NCBI RefSeq assembly: GCF_030035675.1
Contig: NC_084499.1
Location: 21,555,953 to 21,619,952 of the forward strand
Direction of reading: 5' to 3'
DNA: 64,000 bases
DNA from: Rhineura floridana
Lineage: Eukaryota > Chordata > Lepidosauria > Squamata > Rhineuridae
Part shown: positions 30,819 through 41,559 of the stretch, piece after piece
How positions within the stretch are numbered: the stretch's first letter is position 1
Layout of the letters: every line of letters begins with the position of its first letter
Position numbers and translations under genes: made by a program
The notes under the pieces: model-generated
Databases searched by the model: none
What the model was told of the DNA's origin: nothing
Seen by the model: only the letters and a program-made list of their open reading frames with translations

Positions 30819-31716
30819 CCGCCATTTGTCGTGGGTGGAGGGGGAACATATGGGCACCCAATGGGTCCCTGCATGTTTCCCCCCATGGGATTAACAGCAG
30901 GTTGTAGGGAGAGATGAATGCAAGGCTAGATCAGCCAAGTCATTCTTACATCCTCATGCAGCTGTCCTCTGCTTCGCAGACTCCGATCCAGGTGTCCTGC
31001 AGAAAGTAGATTTCCCACTTTGCTTGCTTCCAGATTCTGCTCTGCGTTGAACTTGTGTCAGATAATGTGTGTGTGTGGGGGGGTTGTTTTAGCCCTCCAC
31101 ACCCCACTGTGTGCTTGAGACCAGTGGGCCAAAGCAGGCACCAGGGCAAAGTTTTGCTCTGTTCTTGACGTCCCACCCCCATAGAATGACCCTCAGCTGA
31201 TATGTTACACTTGTGGGGTGAGATGGGGGGTGAAATTGGAGCAACTGCTCCCATTTGTAGAGCAGCCCCATGGATTGTAACAGATGACTGGTAATAAAGT
31301 ATCTCAGGAATGTCTTTTGAACACAATAATCTTTGGGAGCGTAGTGCCCAAGGTCAACAACACTAGCGGGCTTCTTTCATCCTTGCTGAGCCCGCATTTC
31401 TGATTTTCTTCTGCCTCTGCATGTGTGTCATTCTCACAAAACTAATCCTGAATGCTGTTCCTGCCCCAGCGGTGGGATTCTGAGACACACACACACACCC
31501 CTTCTTAGTTGGCTCCCAGTTTATCCAATGCATGGCAGCCCTATTTGACAGGAGGCGTCTCTTGCAAGCGCTCTCCATGCATCATAGGAGAATGGCTCAA
31601 GATGACACAGGATGTGCTCTTCTGCCCTGTGAAGTGAGGAAGTTGCCTTTCTCAGCTCCGGCAGGGCTGCAGAACTAGTTTTAATGGCCTTTCATAGCTG
31701 GTGGCTACTCCAAGGT
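30819..31716. other. No gene or repeat recognised
   Basis: Includes a short GT run near 31064-31075. No coding signal. Confidence 0.4.
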
Positions 31717-31876
31717 CACATCCGCATCATGCATTTAGAGCACCTGGTGTTCCCCAAAGAATCCTGGGAGCTGTAGTTTGCTATGGGTGCTGGGAGTTGT
31801 AGCTCTGTGAAGGGTAGACTACAGTTCCCAGGATTATTTTGGGGACTCCAGGTGCTTTAAATATATGGTGTGTACC
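31717..31876. mobile_element. Hairpin MITE (GAATCCTGGGAGCTGTAG type)
   Basis: GTCACATCCGCATCATGCAT on the left faces ATATATGGTGTGTACC on the right. CCAAAGAATCCTGGGAGCTG and ACTACAGTTCCCAGGATTAT pair. Same family as 23501 and 49001. Confidence 0.85.
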
Positions 31877-32542
31877 ATGTATAGGTGTCCATGGGCATCA
31901 TCAGCTGAGTTAATTGGATGCTGTCGAACATGTCTGTGAAAGCTCTGGTTGCAATAAATCTCCTGGGGCTTCTAAGGAGCCACAAGATTCTCTGGCTGCC
32001 TGATTCTTCCTAATGCCTCTCCAGCCAGGGTCAGTTTTAAAGTCCTCTCTCTCTCTCTCCATCCCAAGAGGCTGCAAAGATCAGTCATTTCATAATCGGA
32101 TTATGCAGGCACCTTTCCCACCTGCAGGTCAACAGATCTAATCTTGTCAGAAGGCTGAGAGTTAAATGGAAGCAGAGGGCATGGGGGGGACTGTCTGCAT
32201 GAACCAAAGCAGCTCCTCTCCTTTCAGGGCTTCCTTGCAGGGGTGTACATAAGGACAGCCTTGTCTCCAGTGATCCTCCAACTTAAAAGTCTCCCCACCA
32301 ACCAGCTAGGGATGATAACCAATGCTTAACACACACACCCCAATTCTCTCCAGTGACTCTAGAGGTCAGGGTCTTTCTGTGACAGCTATCTGCCTGCTCA
32401 AAGCAGATACAGCCTGGCCATTACAAGCCTTTCTCAGAGAACCAGAGCAGACTTGGGAGGCCAGGTCAGGACATCTACACCAGCTCTTTCCCCAGAAACA
32501 GAATCACCCACTTTGTAACTCCACACAGGTCCAGCCCAACAT
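31877..32542. other. No gene or repeat recognised
   Basis: No coding signal. A TCTCTCTCTC run is near 32047-32060. Confidence 0.4.
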
Positions 32543-32965
32543 AATTTATTTGTTTATATCAATCATGTGTGCGCTGCCCTTTGCACAAGCTGCAGGGTGG
32601 TTTACAACAGGCAACAGATAAAAAACACATACATAAAACCCATAAAATAACACAATTGCTAAAACACACACGACAAATCACTAAAGAACAATTATGAATC
32701 ACAGCGGCTGTAGTCAGGTCTCTCTCCTCCCCCAAACACCTGCTGAAAAAGATGCATCAACTAGCAACCTAAAACTATAAAGAGATGCAGCCAGGCACAC
32801 CTCATAGGGAGACGGATCCACATATGAGAAGCCACTACTGATGAGGCCCTTTCCGGGGCCCTCATACCATGTACTGCATACTGAGGAGGGACTACCAGGA
32901 GGGCCTTAGTGGCTGATCTTAGAACATGGGCAGATCCGGGAGGGCACTCTAGAACCCAGGACAAG
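32543..32965 (-). mobile_element. LINE 3' end, second subfamily
   Basis: Starts with the reversed 3' terminus (ATTTATTTGTTTATATCAAT), A-rich ACAGATAAAAAACACATACA, then the C-terminal region with CATAGGGAGACGGATCCACA and GCCCTTTCCGGGGCCCTCAT. It differs in detail from the 60208 subfamily. Confidence 0.7.
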
Positions 32966-33330
32966 GGCATTGTTAGGGGGTGGCACAGGGGGTAGGCAGG
33001 CAGGTGACCAGATTCAAAGGAACTTCAGACTCCTGGATGGAGAATTCTTACTCATGCACCTTTTTCACTCTTGCTCGGCAATCTGTGGTTGCACTCCTTT
33101 CCTCTTCTGCATACATGGACAGTGGGATGGGGTGAGGAATAGTGTTCTGTTTTAAATGGCAGCCTCAGCAGTGGCAAGGCAAGGCTTAAACAGCACCCTG
33201 GAGAGCTCCCTACAGGGCTCAGCCTTGAGAGACTCCGTAAGAGCAGAGCTCAAATGTTGTTTCAGCACTGGTCATCCTCAGACTGTGCCTTAAATAGGAG
33301 TTGCAGCCCTGTTGCTGTTATTACTCATCC
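32966..33330. other. No gene recognised
   Basis: No coding signal and no repeat identified. Confidence 0.35.
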
Positions 33331-33686
33331 TTCAACAGCAGGTTCTAGGGTGGGTTACAACCGTTTAAAATTCAGTTTTAAAAACAGTTAAACAAACTAC
33401 ATTCACAGGAATAGGGTGGGTCCTGAAAACATACGTCTCAGGTGTCAAAGGCCAGGGTAAAGAAGCGCATCTCCAGCATTTGCTGAAAACTACATATGGA
33501 AGGTGACAGATGCACCTCGGTGGGGAGGGAGTTCCACAACTTAGGGGCTGTCACAGAGAAGGCCCTCTCGCAGGCTGCCACACCCCTCACGAATATGGGT
33601 GGTGGAACTACCAAGGGGGTCCCCTCTGCTGATCTTAACACCTGAGAGGGTCTGTAGGGAAGGAGGCGGTCTTTCAGATATTTGGA
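33331..33686 (-). mobile_element. LINE 3' end, second subfamily
   Basis: The minus strand encodes ERAFSVTAPKLWNSLPTEVH and LQQMLEMRFFTLAFDT-type sequence, the C-terminal end of a LINE ORF2 related to the plus-strand fragment at 41560. Confidence 0.8.
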
Positions 33687-34166
33687 ATGCTTCTTAGCTC
33701 CTCCTTTGGATGGGAGGGGCCTCTTTCTTTAAAGGGACAGCTCGCTGGAGCAGTTGTTGACTCGCAGAGCAGGGGAGACTGAGATGCCACTAGGACTGCT
33801 GAGGTGGAGCTGGAGAAGGACGTTGTGAGGTCTTTGGGCCAGAGAGGCCCTGGCACAATGGGCGTCTTTTTGCACAGGTATTTCTGTTTGGTTTTGAACC
33901 CTTGGCCCTGAAGACAATCTCCTCCCCTCCTACTCCAAATCTCTGGCCTCCTCCCCTGAAGAAGAGGAGTCCGTCCCAGCACTATGACCCCTAGCTCAGT
34001 GGCGGAGCACACTCGTTGAACAAAGAAGGTCTTGAGATCAACACTGAGCACGGCCAGCTTTTTAAAACCCAGGCAGCAAATGATGTGGAAGAAGCTGCTA
34101 TTTGCCAGGGGTCCTGGAGAACTGCTAAGCCAGAGTAGACCAGAGCGGAAGAGCCTTCAGACCTCA
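33687..34166. other. No gene; SINE head scrap at 33985-34030
   Basis: CCCCTAGCTCAGTGGCGGAGCACACTC is a decayed tRNA SINE head. The remainder carries no coding signal. Confidence 0.45.
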
Positions 34167-34576
34167 ACGAAAGGTTTTTCTTCCTCTCTCATAACACTAG
34201 AACTTGCGGAAATCCAATTAAACTGAAAGTTGGAATGTTTGGACAGACAAAAGACAGTACTCCACACAGCATATAGCTAAACTATGGAATTTGCTCCCAC
34301 AAGAAGCCGTGATGGCCGCAAACTTGGTTGATTTTAAAAGACAATTAGACAGATTCGAGGAGGAGGAGGCCATTAGTGGCTACTCGCCATGATGGCTATG
34401 TTCTGCTTCCATAGCTGGAGGGGGTATGCTTCCAAATACCAGTTGCTGGAAACTGCAGGAGGGGAGAGTGCTCTTTGCACTCACGTCTTGCATGCAGGAT
34501 TCCCATAGGCATCTGATTGGCCACTGGCCTAGATGGGCCACTAACCTGATCCAGTAGGCTTCCTCTTACGTTCTTA
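34167..34576 (+). mobile_element. CR1-type LINE 3' end
   Basis: AAGGTTTTTCTTCCTCTCTC ATAACACTAGAAC, the ORF2 C-terminal part with AACTATGGAATTTGCTCCCA, TACTCGCCATGATGGCTATG and the closing AGATGGGCCACTAACCTGAT ... TTACGTTCTTA. Confidence 0.85.
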
Positions 34577-35010
34577 GTGGCAGAGCATCTGCTTTGCATG
34601 CAGAAAGTCCCAAGTTCAATCGCGGCATCTCCAGGTAGAGCTGGGAATGTTCCTTGCCTGATACCCCTGTGAGCCTCTGCCAGTCAGTGTGGAGAATACT
34701 GACCTAAATGTACCAAAGGTCTGACTCAGCATAAGGCAACTTCCTGTGTTCTTATATAATTCAGCCCTTTAGTCAGAACTATGAGGTCTAGAATCTTACT
34801 TCATTTTTAGAGGAAGGGCTGTAGATCAGCAATAAAGCGCCTGTCTTGCATGGTTGCATGGCAGAAGGTCTCAGGGTCAGTCCCTGCACCTCTAGGCTGG
34901 GCTGGGAGAGACTCCTTCCTGAAACCCTGGAGAGCTGCTGCCAGTCAGTGTAGACAATACTGAAGTAGATGGACCAATGGGTCTGATTCAGTTTATGGAA
35001 GCTTCCTATA
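34577..35010 (+). mobile_element. Dimeric tRNA SINE (unit-linker-unit)
   Basis: Unit one 34577-34756 (AGTGGCAGAGCATCTGCTTT ... CAACTTCCTGTGTTCTTA), linker 34757-34812 (TTCAGCCCTTTAGTCAGAAC ... GTCTAGAATCTTACTTCATT), unit two 34813-35010 (AGGGCTGTAGATCAGC ... TATGGAAGCTTCCTATAG). It directly follows the CR1 end. Confidence 0.85.
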
Positions 35011-35559
35011 GACAATACCAGACAAGAGCAGCATATTATCTCACCTGAGCAAAGCAGCTTCCTAGGGTGATGCACTTGGGTAATTTTACCCTCTGGACTA
35101 AATGATCTTTTAGGCTCTGCTATTTAAATGGCAACGTGCATTGCGTCACTTACTTCAACATACAGCAAGCCAGCAGTGCTGCATTTGGGGCTTCTCTGGC
35201 CGCTCCTTCCCTGAATGCAGAAGAAGCTCCCATCCCTGTCTAGAAGCACCCTTGGTCTAACCTTCTCTGGCCATGCAGACTATTTTGGGTTAGAGAAAAA
35301 AAAAGTTGTGATCTGGGTGACTCCAAAGAGCTGCTTTTCCTTTTGCTCCTAAGACTGACTGTTGTTTTCTTTCGGCCAATAAGTTTGTCTGCCCCCTTCC
35401 TGTTGATTGTTTCCTCTAACAAATGGACTTTGATGTCATTTGTCTTTCTTTTGTGACTGAGGGCGTTTCCGGCATCCTGGTGGCAGGGATTGTTTTTATG
35501 TTGCACCAGATCTCTGCAATGGTTCAAGCACATTCTCTGGGAGCCACATGCGGCTCCAC
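35011..35559. other. No gene recognised
   Basis: Repeat-free to my eye. ATGGACTTTGATGTCATTTG and AGGGATTGTTTTTATGTTGC (35420-35500) could be a small conserved block. Confidence 0.35.
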
Positions 35560-35930
35560 ATGGTTCAGTTTGCAGCTAAAGGCAAACCTACACAATTTGT
35601 TTTTTTTCCGAAACAATGGGCAGAATGAAACACAGTCAACCTTCAAAATTTGCACTTCTTCAAATATTGCGGTGCGGTTTCCCAGCCCAGTAATGTGTAC
35701 AAAAATATATATCCTTCAGTAAAGTGTGCACCTAACTGCATATATTAGTGAATGTAACATACAAAAATGGATTGCATTAGGAAAAACTGGTTTGCAAAAA
35801 TGTGTATATTAGGCAGAATTGCACAGAAACCTGTGTATATTAGAAGAAATTTGCACTAAAAGGATGATAATTTTCAGGAAGACTTTACGAAAAAACAAAA
35901 AAACATGATCCTCTTCCTTCCTTCCATTTC
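35560..35930 (+). mobile_element. GGGATGG-family element, copy 8
   Basis: TGGTTCAGTTTGCAGCTAAA, CCTTCAAAATTTGCACTTCT, CAGTAAAGTGTGCACCTAAC and AGAAATTTGCACTAAAAGGA follow the family order. The terminal blocks are lost. Confidence 0.65.
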
Positions 35931-36324
35931 TCATGGCCCTCAGCTTCATGTGCTTGACTTCGATTCTGCAGTTGGGCTAATTTGATCGTGTTGGTCTGCC
36001 TGGGAAGGAAGGGAGGAGGAGGACTTGGCTATTATCTTTGGCTCCTGTCCAGGCAGCGTTTTCGCTTGGAGACACCCAGGGTCAGGAAGGGGTGGGAAGT
36101 CCTCTCCTCCAGCCAGTCCTTTCACACAGGGGGTGGGGGAGCAGCAGCTCTGAGGGTCGTAAAGGATCCCCCCCCTCTTTGCAAGAGAAAGCACAAAGGA
36201 AGAGGAGTCACTACCAGGCAGGTCTTCATTGACACCAGGCAGGCCAGGAGGCTGGACTCAGCGGGCCCCTGGCCTGATCCATCAGCCAGGCTCTCCTTGC
36301 CTCCTTACTGCTGTGCGCACTTTC
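35931..36324. other. No gene; CR1-type tail scrap at 36235-36300
   Basis: GAGGCTGGACTCAGCGGGCC CCTGGCCTGATCC is a scrap of the CR1-type 3' tail. The rest is unassigned. Confidence 0.45.
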
Positions 36325-36498
36325 CTTCGCCATATACATTTCTGTATGCATTTCGTTTAGTTGGAGAGCCTCATCCCAAACTCTGGAGGAGTACACATGC
36401 CAAAGGGGAGCTGTGCTTCGCTTCACATGTTCACCAGGATGGGTGGATTAGGTTCACATTACTGTGTGAACTGAACTGAATTTCTCCCCCCATCCCTA
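36325..36498 (-). mobile_element. GGGATGG-family element, copy 9 (partial)
   Basis: Only the right part is kept: CATTTCGTTTAGTTGGAGAG, TGCTTCGCTTCACATGTTCA and the terminus GAATTTCTCCCCCCATCCCTA. Confidence 0.6.
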
Positions 36499-36609
36499 GT
36501 TAAGATGCATATTTTGGAAAGACCTTTTCCAATTATTTTGAAAGACCTTCTCCAATGATTTTTTTTTATTGGTTAAAAGCAATTTTAAGAATGGAAGAGT
36601 CTTAATAGC

Positions 36610-37190
36610 AGTGTTTGCACATCACAGTGAGCCATAATCCATGGTTTGCTGCAGGAGTGAGGAATAGTTTTCACCCTGAGGGCCACATTCCCTTCTGGGC
36701 AACTTTTTGGGGGCCACATGGCAGTGGTGGGAGGGGCCAGACACATTTCCAGCCAGGCAGAAGCACTGGAGGGGGGTTGAGGCAGGACCGGTGAGGGGCG
36801 TGTGACCTGGGGAGAATTCTGAGGGCCGGATACAGAGGCCTGGAGGCCTCATTTGGCCTCCGGGCCAGAGGTTCCCATCCCTGCTTTCTGCTGCATTGCT
36901 CCTCCTTTCACTGAGCCGGGAGTAACCAACCAGCACTCCATGGTTTCTTTCTTCCCCAACAAACCATGATGTTAAGCCAAGGTTTGTTCTTGGCTTACTG
37001 GTCTCAGTTCCTCTGGGGGAAAGAGGCCACATGCGCAGGTTTGCGTGACACGCCAACCCACGGCTTGTGGTTTGTTGGACCGACAAAGGGAAGAACGGGG
37101 GAGGAGCAATCCAGAGGCCTGCACTGCCGCACAGCTTGTTCACAGTAGGCCCCGGATTGTGGCATACCGTGAGGTATGAACGCAGCCCTT
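36610..37190. mobile_element. DNA-transposon-like element with nested hAT-like MITE
   Basis: Outer parts repeat the theme AACCATGGTTTG / CAAACCATG (CCATAATCCATGGTTTGCTG left, AACAAACCATGATGTTAAGC and CACGGCTTGTGGTTTGTTGG inside). At 36652-36881 a second element is nested: it starts CAGGAGTGAGGAATAG, contains GAGGGCCACATTCCCTTCTG, and ends CAGAGGTTCCCATCCCTG, with inverted ends. The long minus-strand frame across it is not a host gene. Confidence 0.55.
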
Positions 37191-37604
37191 GCAAGGTCAC
37201 TGCAAAAGTCTATCGTTCTGCTGCCGACAGACACCAGCCAGAAAGTTCTGCGAAGCTCATGAGCACTTTGTGATGAAAAGGGCAGGGCTCTCCCCCCTCC
37301 TGCTGCCCCATTGTCACCAGGATTTCCCCATTGCTCTTTTGGAGTCTGTCCTTACCCTGCAACCCTCCCCGCTCCCCATTTCTCATGAAAGAGACCAAGA
37401 AAGAGGTTTACACACAGAATCAAGATTTGCTGGGCTGCCACCATTGTATGTTCCTAGGCGTGGTCTATTGTGTGTCCTGGTTCCTGGGGAAATCCTTCAG
37501 CTGAGAAACGAACAAGAGGATAAGGGTAACAACAGCTATTACCCACAGTATCTTTTATATAAAATGGAACCTCCATAGCCAAGAGCAATATATCACTGTT
37601 TTCT
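37191..37604. other. No gene recognised
   Basis: No coding signal or repeat identified. Confidence 0.35.
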
Positions 37605-37965
37605 CTGTTTATTATATATGTTTTGTTTAATATATCAGTTTAATTTCTGTCCTGCCCTTCCTCCCAGAGGAGCCCAAGGCAGCAAACACACCAATTTGGA
37701 GTTTAAAGAAATCTTTAAAAAAAAAGGTTTTAAAACATTCTCTCAGCCAGTGATCCCAGGTCTCCCAGGAACAGTGTCCTTCAGACATCTAATGCCTGGA
37801 TAAACAGAAATGATTTAAAACTGTTCCTGATCTCAACAATGAGGGAGACAGACAAACCTCACCAGGCAGGGCATCCCACAAGTGGAGAGCCCCTACCAAA
37901 AGGGGCCCACCATGGCTCAGCACCAACTGGACAGCTCCACCAGCCAGGCCTCACTTGGTGATATC
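37605..37965 (-). mobile_element. LINE 3' end fragment
   Basis: The reversed terminus (TCAGTTTAATTTCTGTCCTG CCCTTCC), A-rich region, then CCTGATCTCAACAATGAGGG and GGCATCCCACAAGTGGAGAG. Confidence 0.7.
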
Positions 37966-38520
37966 CTGCTTTGCAATCTCCCAGAGCATCTGGCAAGCCT
38001 CTGTTAGGAAGAGAGCATTGGTCTAGATGGAGCTTTCTTCAGCCAAGACCATTCTTAATATTATTCTTTTTTCTTGTTAAAAAAAAAAGTTCTTACAAAG
38101 CAGTGGGAAATCTACAATGGGAACAATCAGGGCTGCAGTTGCTCCGAGCGGCATGGGCATTCACAGAGAGAAGGATCTGGTTGTGTTGGTGCACTTCCTT
38201 CTAACGATGAGTTCATCGTCTTTTATTCTTTAGCTGTTTCTGGAAAGAGGCAGTTGGACATTCGTGCCCAAACACGTTGGACGAGGAATCAAGCTTATGC
38301 CTTTTTTTTTTTTTGGCTCATTTGCTGCTGCTGCCATCAATGAATTTTTGTTGGTGCATTTTTAAAAAACTGTCCAATCCTGTGGTTCTCATAAGCCCTG
38401 AAGATCTGTCTCCGCCAATGGAAGCATTTAGGCATCTCAGGATAAAAAGCAAGTGTCACCCATAAAACCATTCCTTGCCCCCCCTCCCCTCCTTATTGAA
38501 TTGGGCTCCACCAAGACTAG
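37966..38520. other. No gene recognised
   Basis: No coding signal. A poly-T run is at 38303-38314. Confidence 0.4.
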
Positions 38521-38529
38521 GAGCCACCT

Positions 38530-38780
38530 TGTTGTTGCTGTTGTTACATGCCTTCAAGTCAATTACGACTTATGGTGACCCTATGAATCTTCTTTGGATA
38601 TATTCATAGGGTTTTCATGGTAAGAGGTATTCCAAGGTGGTTTACCATTGCCTTCCTCTAAGCCTACAGCACCCGGTATTCCTAGTGGTCTCCCATCCAA
38701 GTACTAACCAGGCCTGACCCTGCTTAGCTTCTGAGATCAGATGAGATTGGGCATGATCAGGGTAGTATGGCTGTAGGCAA
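38530..38780 (-). mobile_element. 5S rRNA-derived SINE with BovB-like tail, full length
   Basis: On the minus strand 38661-38778 is a nearly full-length 5S rRNA-like head (starts GCCTACAGCCATACTACCC, contains GAAGCTAAGCAGGGTCAGGC and TAGTACTTGGATGGGAGACC, ends GGTGCTGTAGGC). The tail holds GGGTCACCATAAGTCGTAAT TGACTTGAAGGCATG and an AAC-rich end, resembling the BovB LINE 3' end. GAGCCACCT flanks it at 38521-38529 and 38781-38789, a 9-base target-site duplication, so both ends are intact. The head carries substitutions relative to 5S rRNA and is part of the SINE, not a functional 5S gene. Confidence 0.9.
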
Positions 38781-39012
38781 GAGCCACCTAGTCTGACGTT
38801 TCTCAAGCTCCTGACAGCTGATGCCCCCGACCCCCGAGTTAGAACTGTCACATTTCAAACTTGTGCCTGAAAAGTAGCAGCAGTCTGTAGCACAATGCTC
38901 CGTTTCTTAGGATCTGCATGACTGCAAGCCTATAAATAGTTTCCTATTCATTGCTTCATTGAACTTGGTGATGCTTACTTCTGACTTCGCAGATTTGACT
39001 TGTAAAACACAT

Positions 39013-39206
39013 TGAGCTTAAACAAAAGATCTTCAGCTAGCTGAAATGCAGCCTTTGGCTTGTAATAAGAAATGCAAACAGTCTTGCGAAAAGGAGTGTA
39101 ACCATTTATGCTGCTGAGTGAAGTAGGAACCCCATCAAATAAAAGGAAAGTAGTATCTAGCCTCTGCAGGGTTATTTCCCCTATTCTGATGTCCTCTACG
39201 CTAAGC
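39013..39206 (+). repeat. Unidentified 194-bp sequence paired with 57392-57586
   Basis: It starts GAGCTTAAACAAAAGATCTT, holds ATGCAAACAGTCTT and GAAGTAGGAACCCCAT, and ends CTCTACGCTAAGC. It aligns from end to end with 57392-57586, nearly without gaps, at about three bases in four by eye. No tRNA head, TIR or poly-A tail is visible. Confidence 0.75.
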
Positions 39207-39521
39207 CGTCACAAACAAAATTGAAAGCCTCATTATCACTTCATCCACTTGACACAGCAATGAGAGTCAGACTGCTACCCTTGTGCTGCAGCAGATATGG
39301 CTATCACTCCTGCTCAAGAGCTTCATTCTCCCTCCACTGCACCAGGGGTAGAAAGTCCCAAAGGAGGCAGGCTGACCAGCCATTGGGAGAGAGGAACACA
39401 ACAGGTCCCAGGACGGATCAATTTTAGGGACTGTATGTAAGTGTGAAGTAATGCAAATAAAGGATGTTTTGTTCCTCACAAGCATTGCCACCTGGGCCCA
39501 ACCCTATCCGGGCATTTAAGG

Positions 39522-39693
39522 GAGGGCTGTAGCTCAGGGGCAGAGCAACTGCCTTGCATGCAGAAGGTTCCAGGTAAGGCTGGAAACGTCCCCTGTCTGA
39601 AACCCTGGAGAGCTGCTGACAGTCAGTGCAGACAATACTAAGCCAGACAGACCCAGCAGTCTATCACGGTATAAGGCAGCTTCCCATGTTCTG
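39522..39693 (+). mobile_element. tRNA-derived SINE
   Basis: GAGGGCTGTAGCTCAGGGGC, CTTGCATGCAGAAGG and the end TATAAGGCAGCTTCCCATGT. A short deletion removed the box B region. Confidence 0.85.
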
Positions 39694-39696
39694 TGT

Positions 39697-39985
39697 TAGG
39701 GATGGGGGAGCTTTTTCAGCTTGGGGGCCACATTCCCTTCTGAGTAGCCTTCTGGGGACCACATGGCACTGGGGGCGGGGCCACAGGACACGTGGGCAGA
39801 GCTATGGATGTGGTTCTAAACCCCCATCCTCCATCCAGACAAACAAGGATGATCAGAGGTCCCGCATACATCCCAGCCAGGCGAACTCACTCAAGGAGGC
39901 CATGAAGCGAGGCCAAGGAGGGTGCATGTGGTTTGGGGGCAGTCCCAAGGGCCAGATGGAAAGGTCTGGAGGGCTGCATTCAGGT
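39697..39985 (+). repeat. hAT-like MITE
   Basis: TTAGGGATGGGGGAGCTTTT, GGGGGCCACATTCCCTTCTG, GGACCACATGGCACTGGG and AGGTCTGGAGGGCTGCATTC match the element nested at 36652. Confidence 0.65.
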
Positions 39986-40479
39986 CTGTGTTCCAAGGTT
40001 CCAACAGAGCGCCCTTGGGCTCCTCAGCAAAAAGCTCGGAATGTATTTCTGAGGCGATCAGAATTTGGAAGGCTTCCTTGAGGAACAGCAAAGGGCTGCC
40101 GGTACCAGACATAGTGTGCATGTGTCACTCTGTGAAGCCCTCTCTAACTCCGCATTTGGGAATGTGTGAAAGAATGCAAAAAGCAAGTTCAACTAGGAAA
40201 ATAAAGTGAAATCAAGGTTCATGGCTGGCTTTTGGGGGTCCAGTTTTCAGTGCACCAAACATTTGGAAGCAAAAATATTGATTGTGATTATGTAAGAGAG
40301 ATGAAAGTGACATGGATGGAACATCCATCCACTGTTTGGGCAATTGAGTAGCCGCAGGAGCACCGTGGAACATGCATTTGCCAGTAAAAAGCGGCTGGTT
40401 TTATTTAAATAGCCTAGGGCAAATTTCTCACTAAACCAACTTTCCCACGCTGGGACTCTCCGCAGCCTCCACATTTTGG
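39986..40479. other. No gene recognised
   Basis: No coding signal or repeat identified. Confidence 0.35.
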
Positions 40480-41460
40480 CAATTTTTTGTTCCCTGAGCT
40501 GTCAGGGCAAAATATATATGCATGCTGGTTTCACTTAGAAGGGCTTTTTTTCCCCAGCCCCTGGGGACATGAAAATAATTTACAGATGTGCATTACCTGT
40601 TTATATTTGCATCAAGTTTTCCTTAGTGAACATAATTTCCTAGCTTGCAGGAACAAAAAAAAATTAATAATCCCACAGAGAGTTCTTCTTATCCATTTTA
40701 TTTTAAACTTGCAAAAATAGAAGAAAAAACCCCAACCCCAACAACCCCAAACCCTCCAAATTTAAGACGTGTTTAAATATGTCTGGGCAGGAAAAAATTT
40801 CAACGAATCATATGGAGATTTGCCAAGGTCTCCATTAGGACAGACTTAACAATCATTTATTTTTAAATGCCTAAAGTCTTGCTATTTTAACTGAAAAACA
40901 TTTACTCAAATTGCTTTTTTAAAAACAATGATAGAGCATCCAGTGTCTTTTTTTAATGAAAATATTTCTCTCCAATGCAATGCATCTTTTTAAAGAAAAA
41001 TAAAAAATTAAGCATTGATCATAAAAGAAGAAAAATGTCTCTATGTCTCAAGTCCCATGATTTTAAAAATAGGCCTTTTGGTAAATTACCCAGCAGGTAA
41101 CTGGAGACTGGTTGCGTATCATTCAAGAATAGGCAATATTTTACTGATATTTTCCCAAACTATTTGTAAGAAATCCCCCTCACCCATTTTTCAAGCCCCC
41201 CCCCGAGAAAAACAAACACAATGTGCCCTCCCCTTTCATCTGTGTTGTGTGGGGTATCTTTGGATCACAAGATCACCTCTGGATCTTTTCTCGCTACACC
41301 TGGAACTCTGTACAATCAATCTTAAAAAGCTCTCATGCTCGGGAGAACAAGCCCAGGCAGAAGTCTGAAAGTATTTTAAAACAGGGAGATCGGAGATGGT
41401 TAAGAGTACATGGTCAGGAATATCTGTACATTCACAAAGACACACACTGGGGAAAGAATG
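40480..41460. promoter_or_regulatory. Candidate conserved non-coding region, AT-rich
   Basis: About 1 kb free of recognised repeats. CAGATGTGCATTACCTGTTT has two E-box-like sites and an octamer-like core. GGACAGACTTAACAATCATTTA has SOX/homeodomain-type cores. CAACGAATCATATGGAGATT includes CATATG. No coding signal. I infer possible regulatory DNA. Confidence 0.35.
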
Positions 41461-41525
41461 AATAAGATCTGTGGATGGGGGTGACCTACAGGGAGTAAAA
41501 GCTGCAGGCCATTCTTAACTTAAAT

Positions 41526-41546
41526 AATCAATCAATCAATCAATAA
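41526..41546. repeat. (AATC)n microsatellite
   Basis: Five units of AATC, part of the AT-rich end leading to the LINE fragment. Confidence 0.9.
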
Positions 41547-41559
41547 ACTCGGTCCCAAT

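Noticed and set aside
36622-37200. 192-codon minus-strand open frame
   Set aside because: It crosses two nested DNA-transposon-like elements and has no known domain.
38661-38778. A functional 5S rRNA gene
   Set aside because: It is the head of a SINE with tail and target duplication, and carries scattered substitutions relative to 5S rRNA.
41015-41368. 117-codon plus-strand open frame in the AT-rich block
   Set aside because: No domain, no supporting splice sites, and codon use looks random; more likely non-coding DNA.
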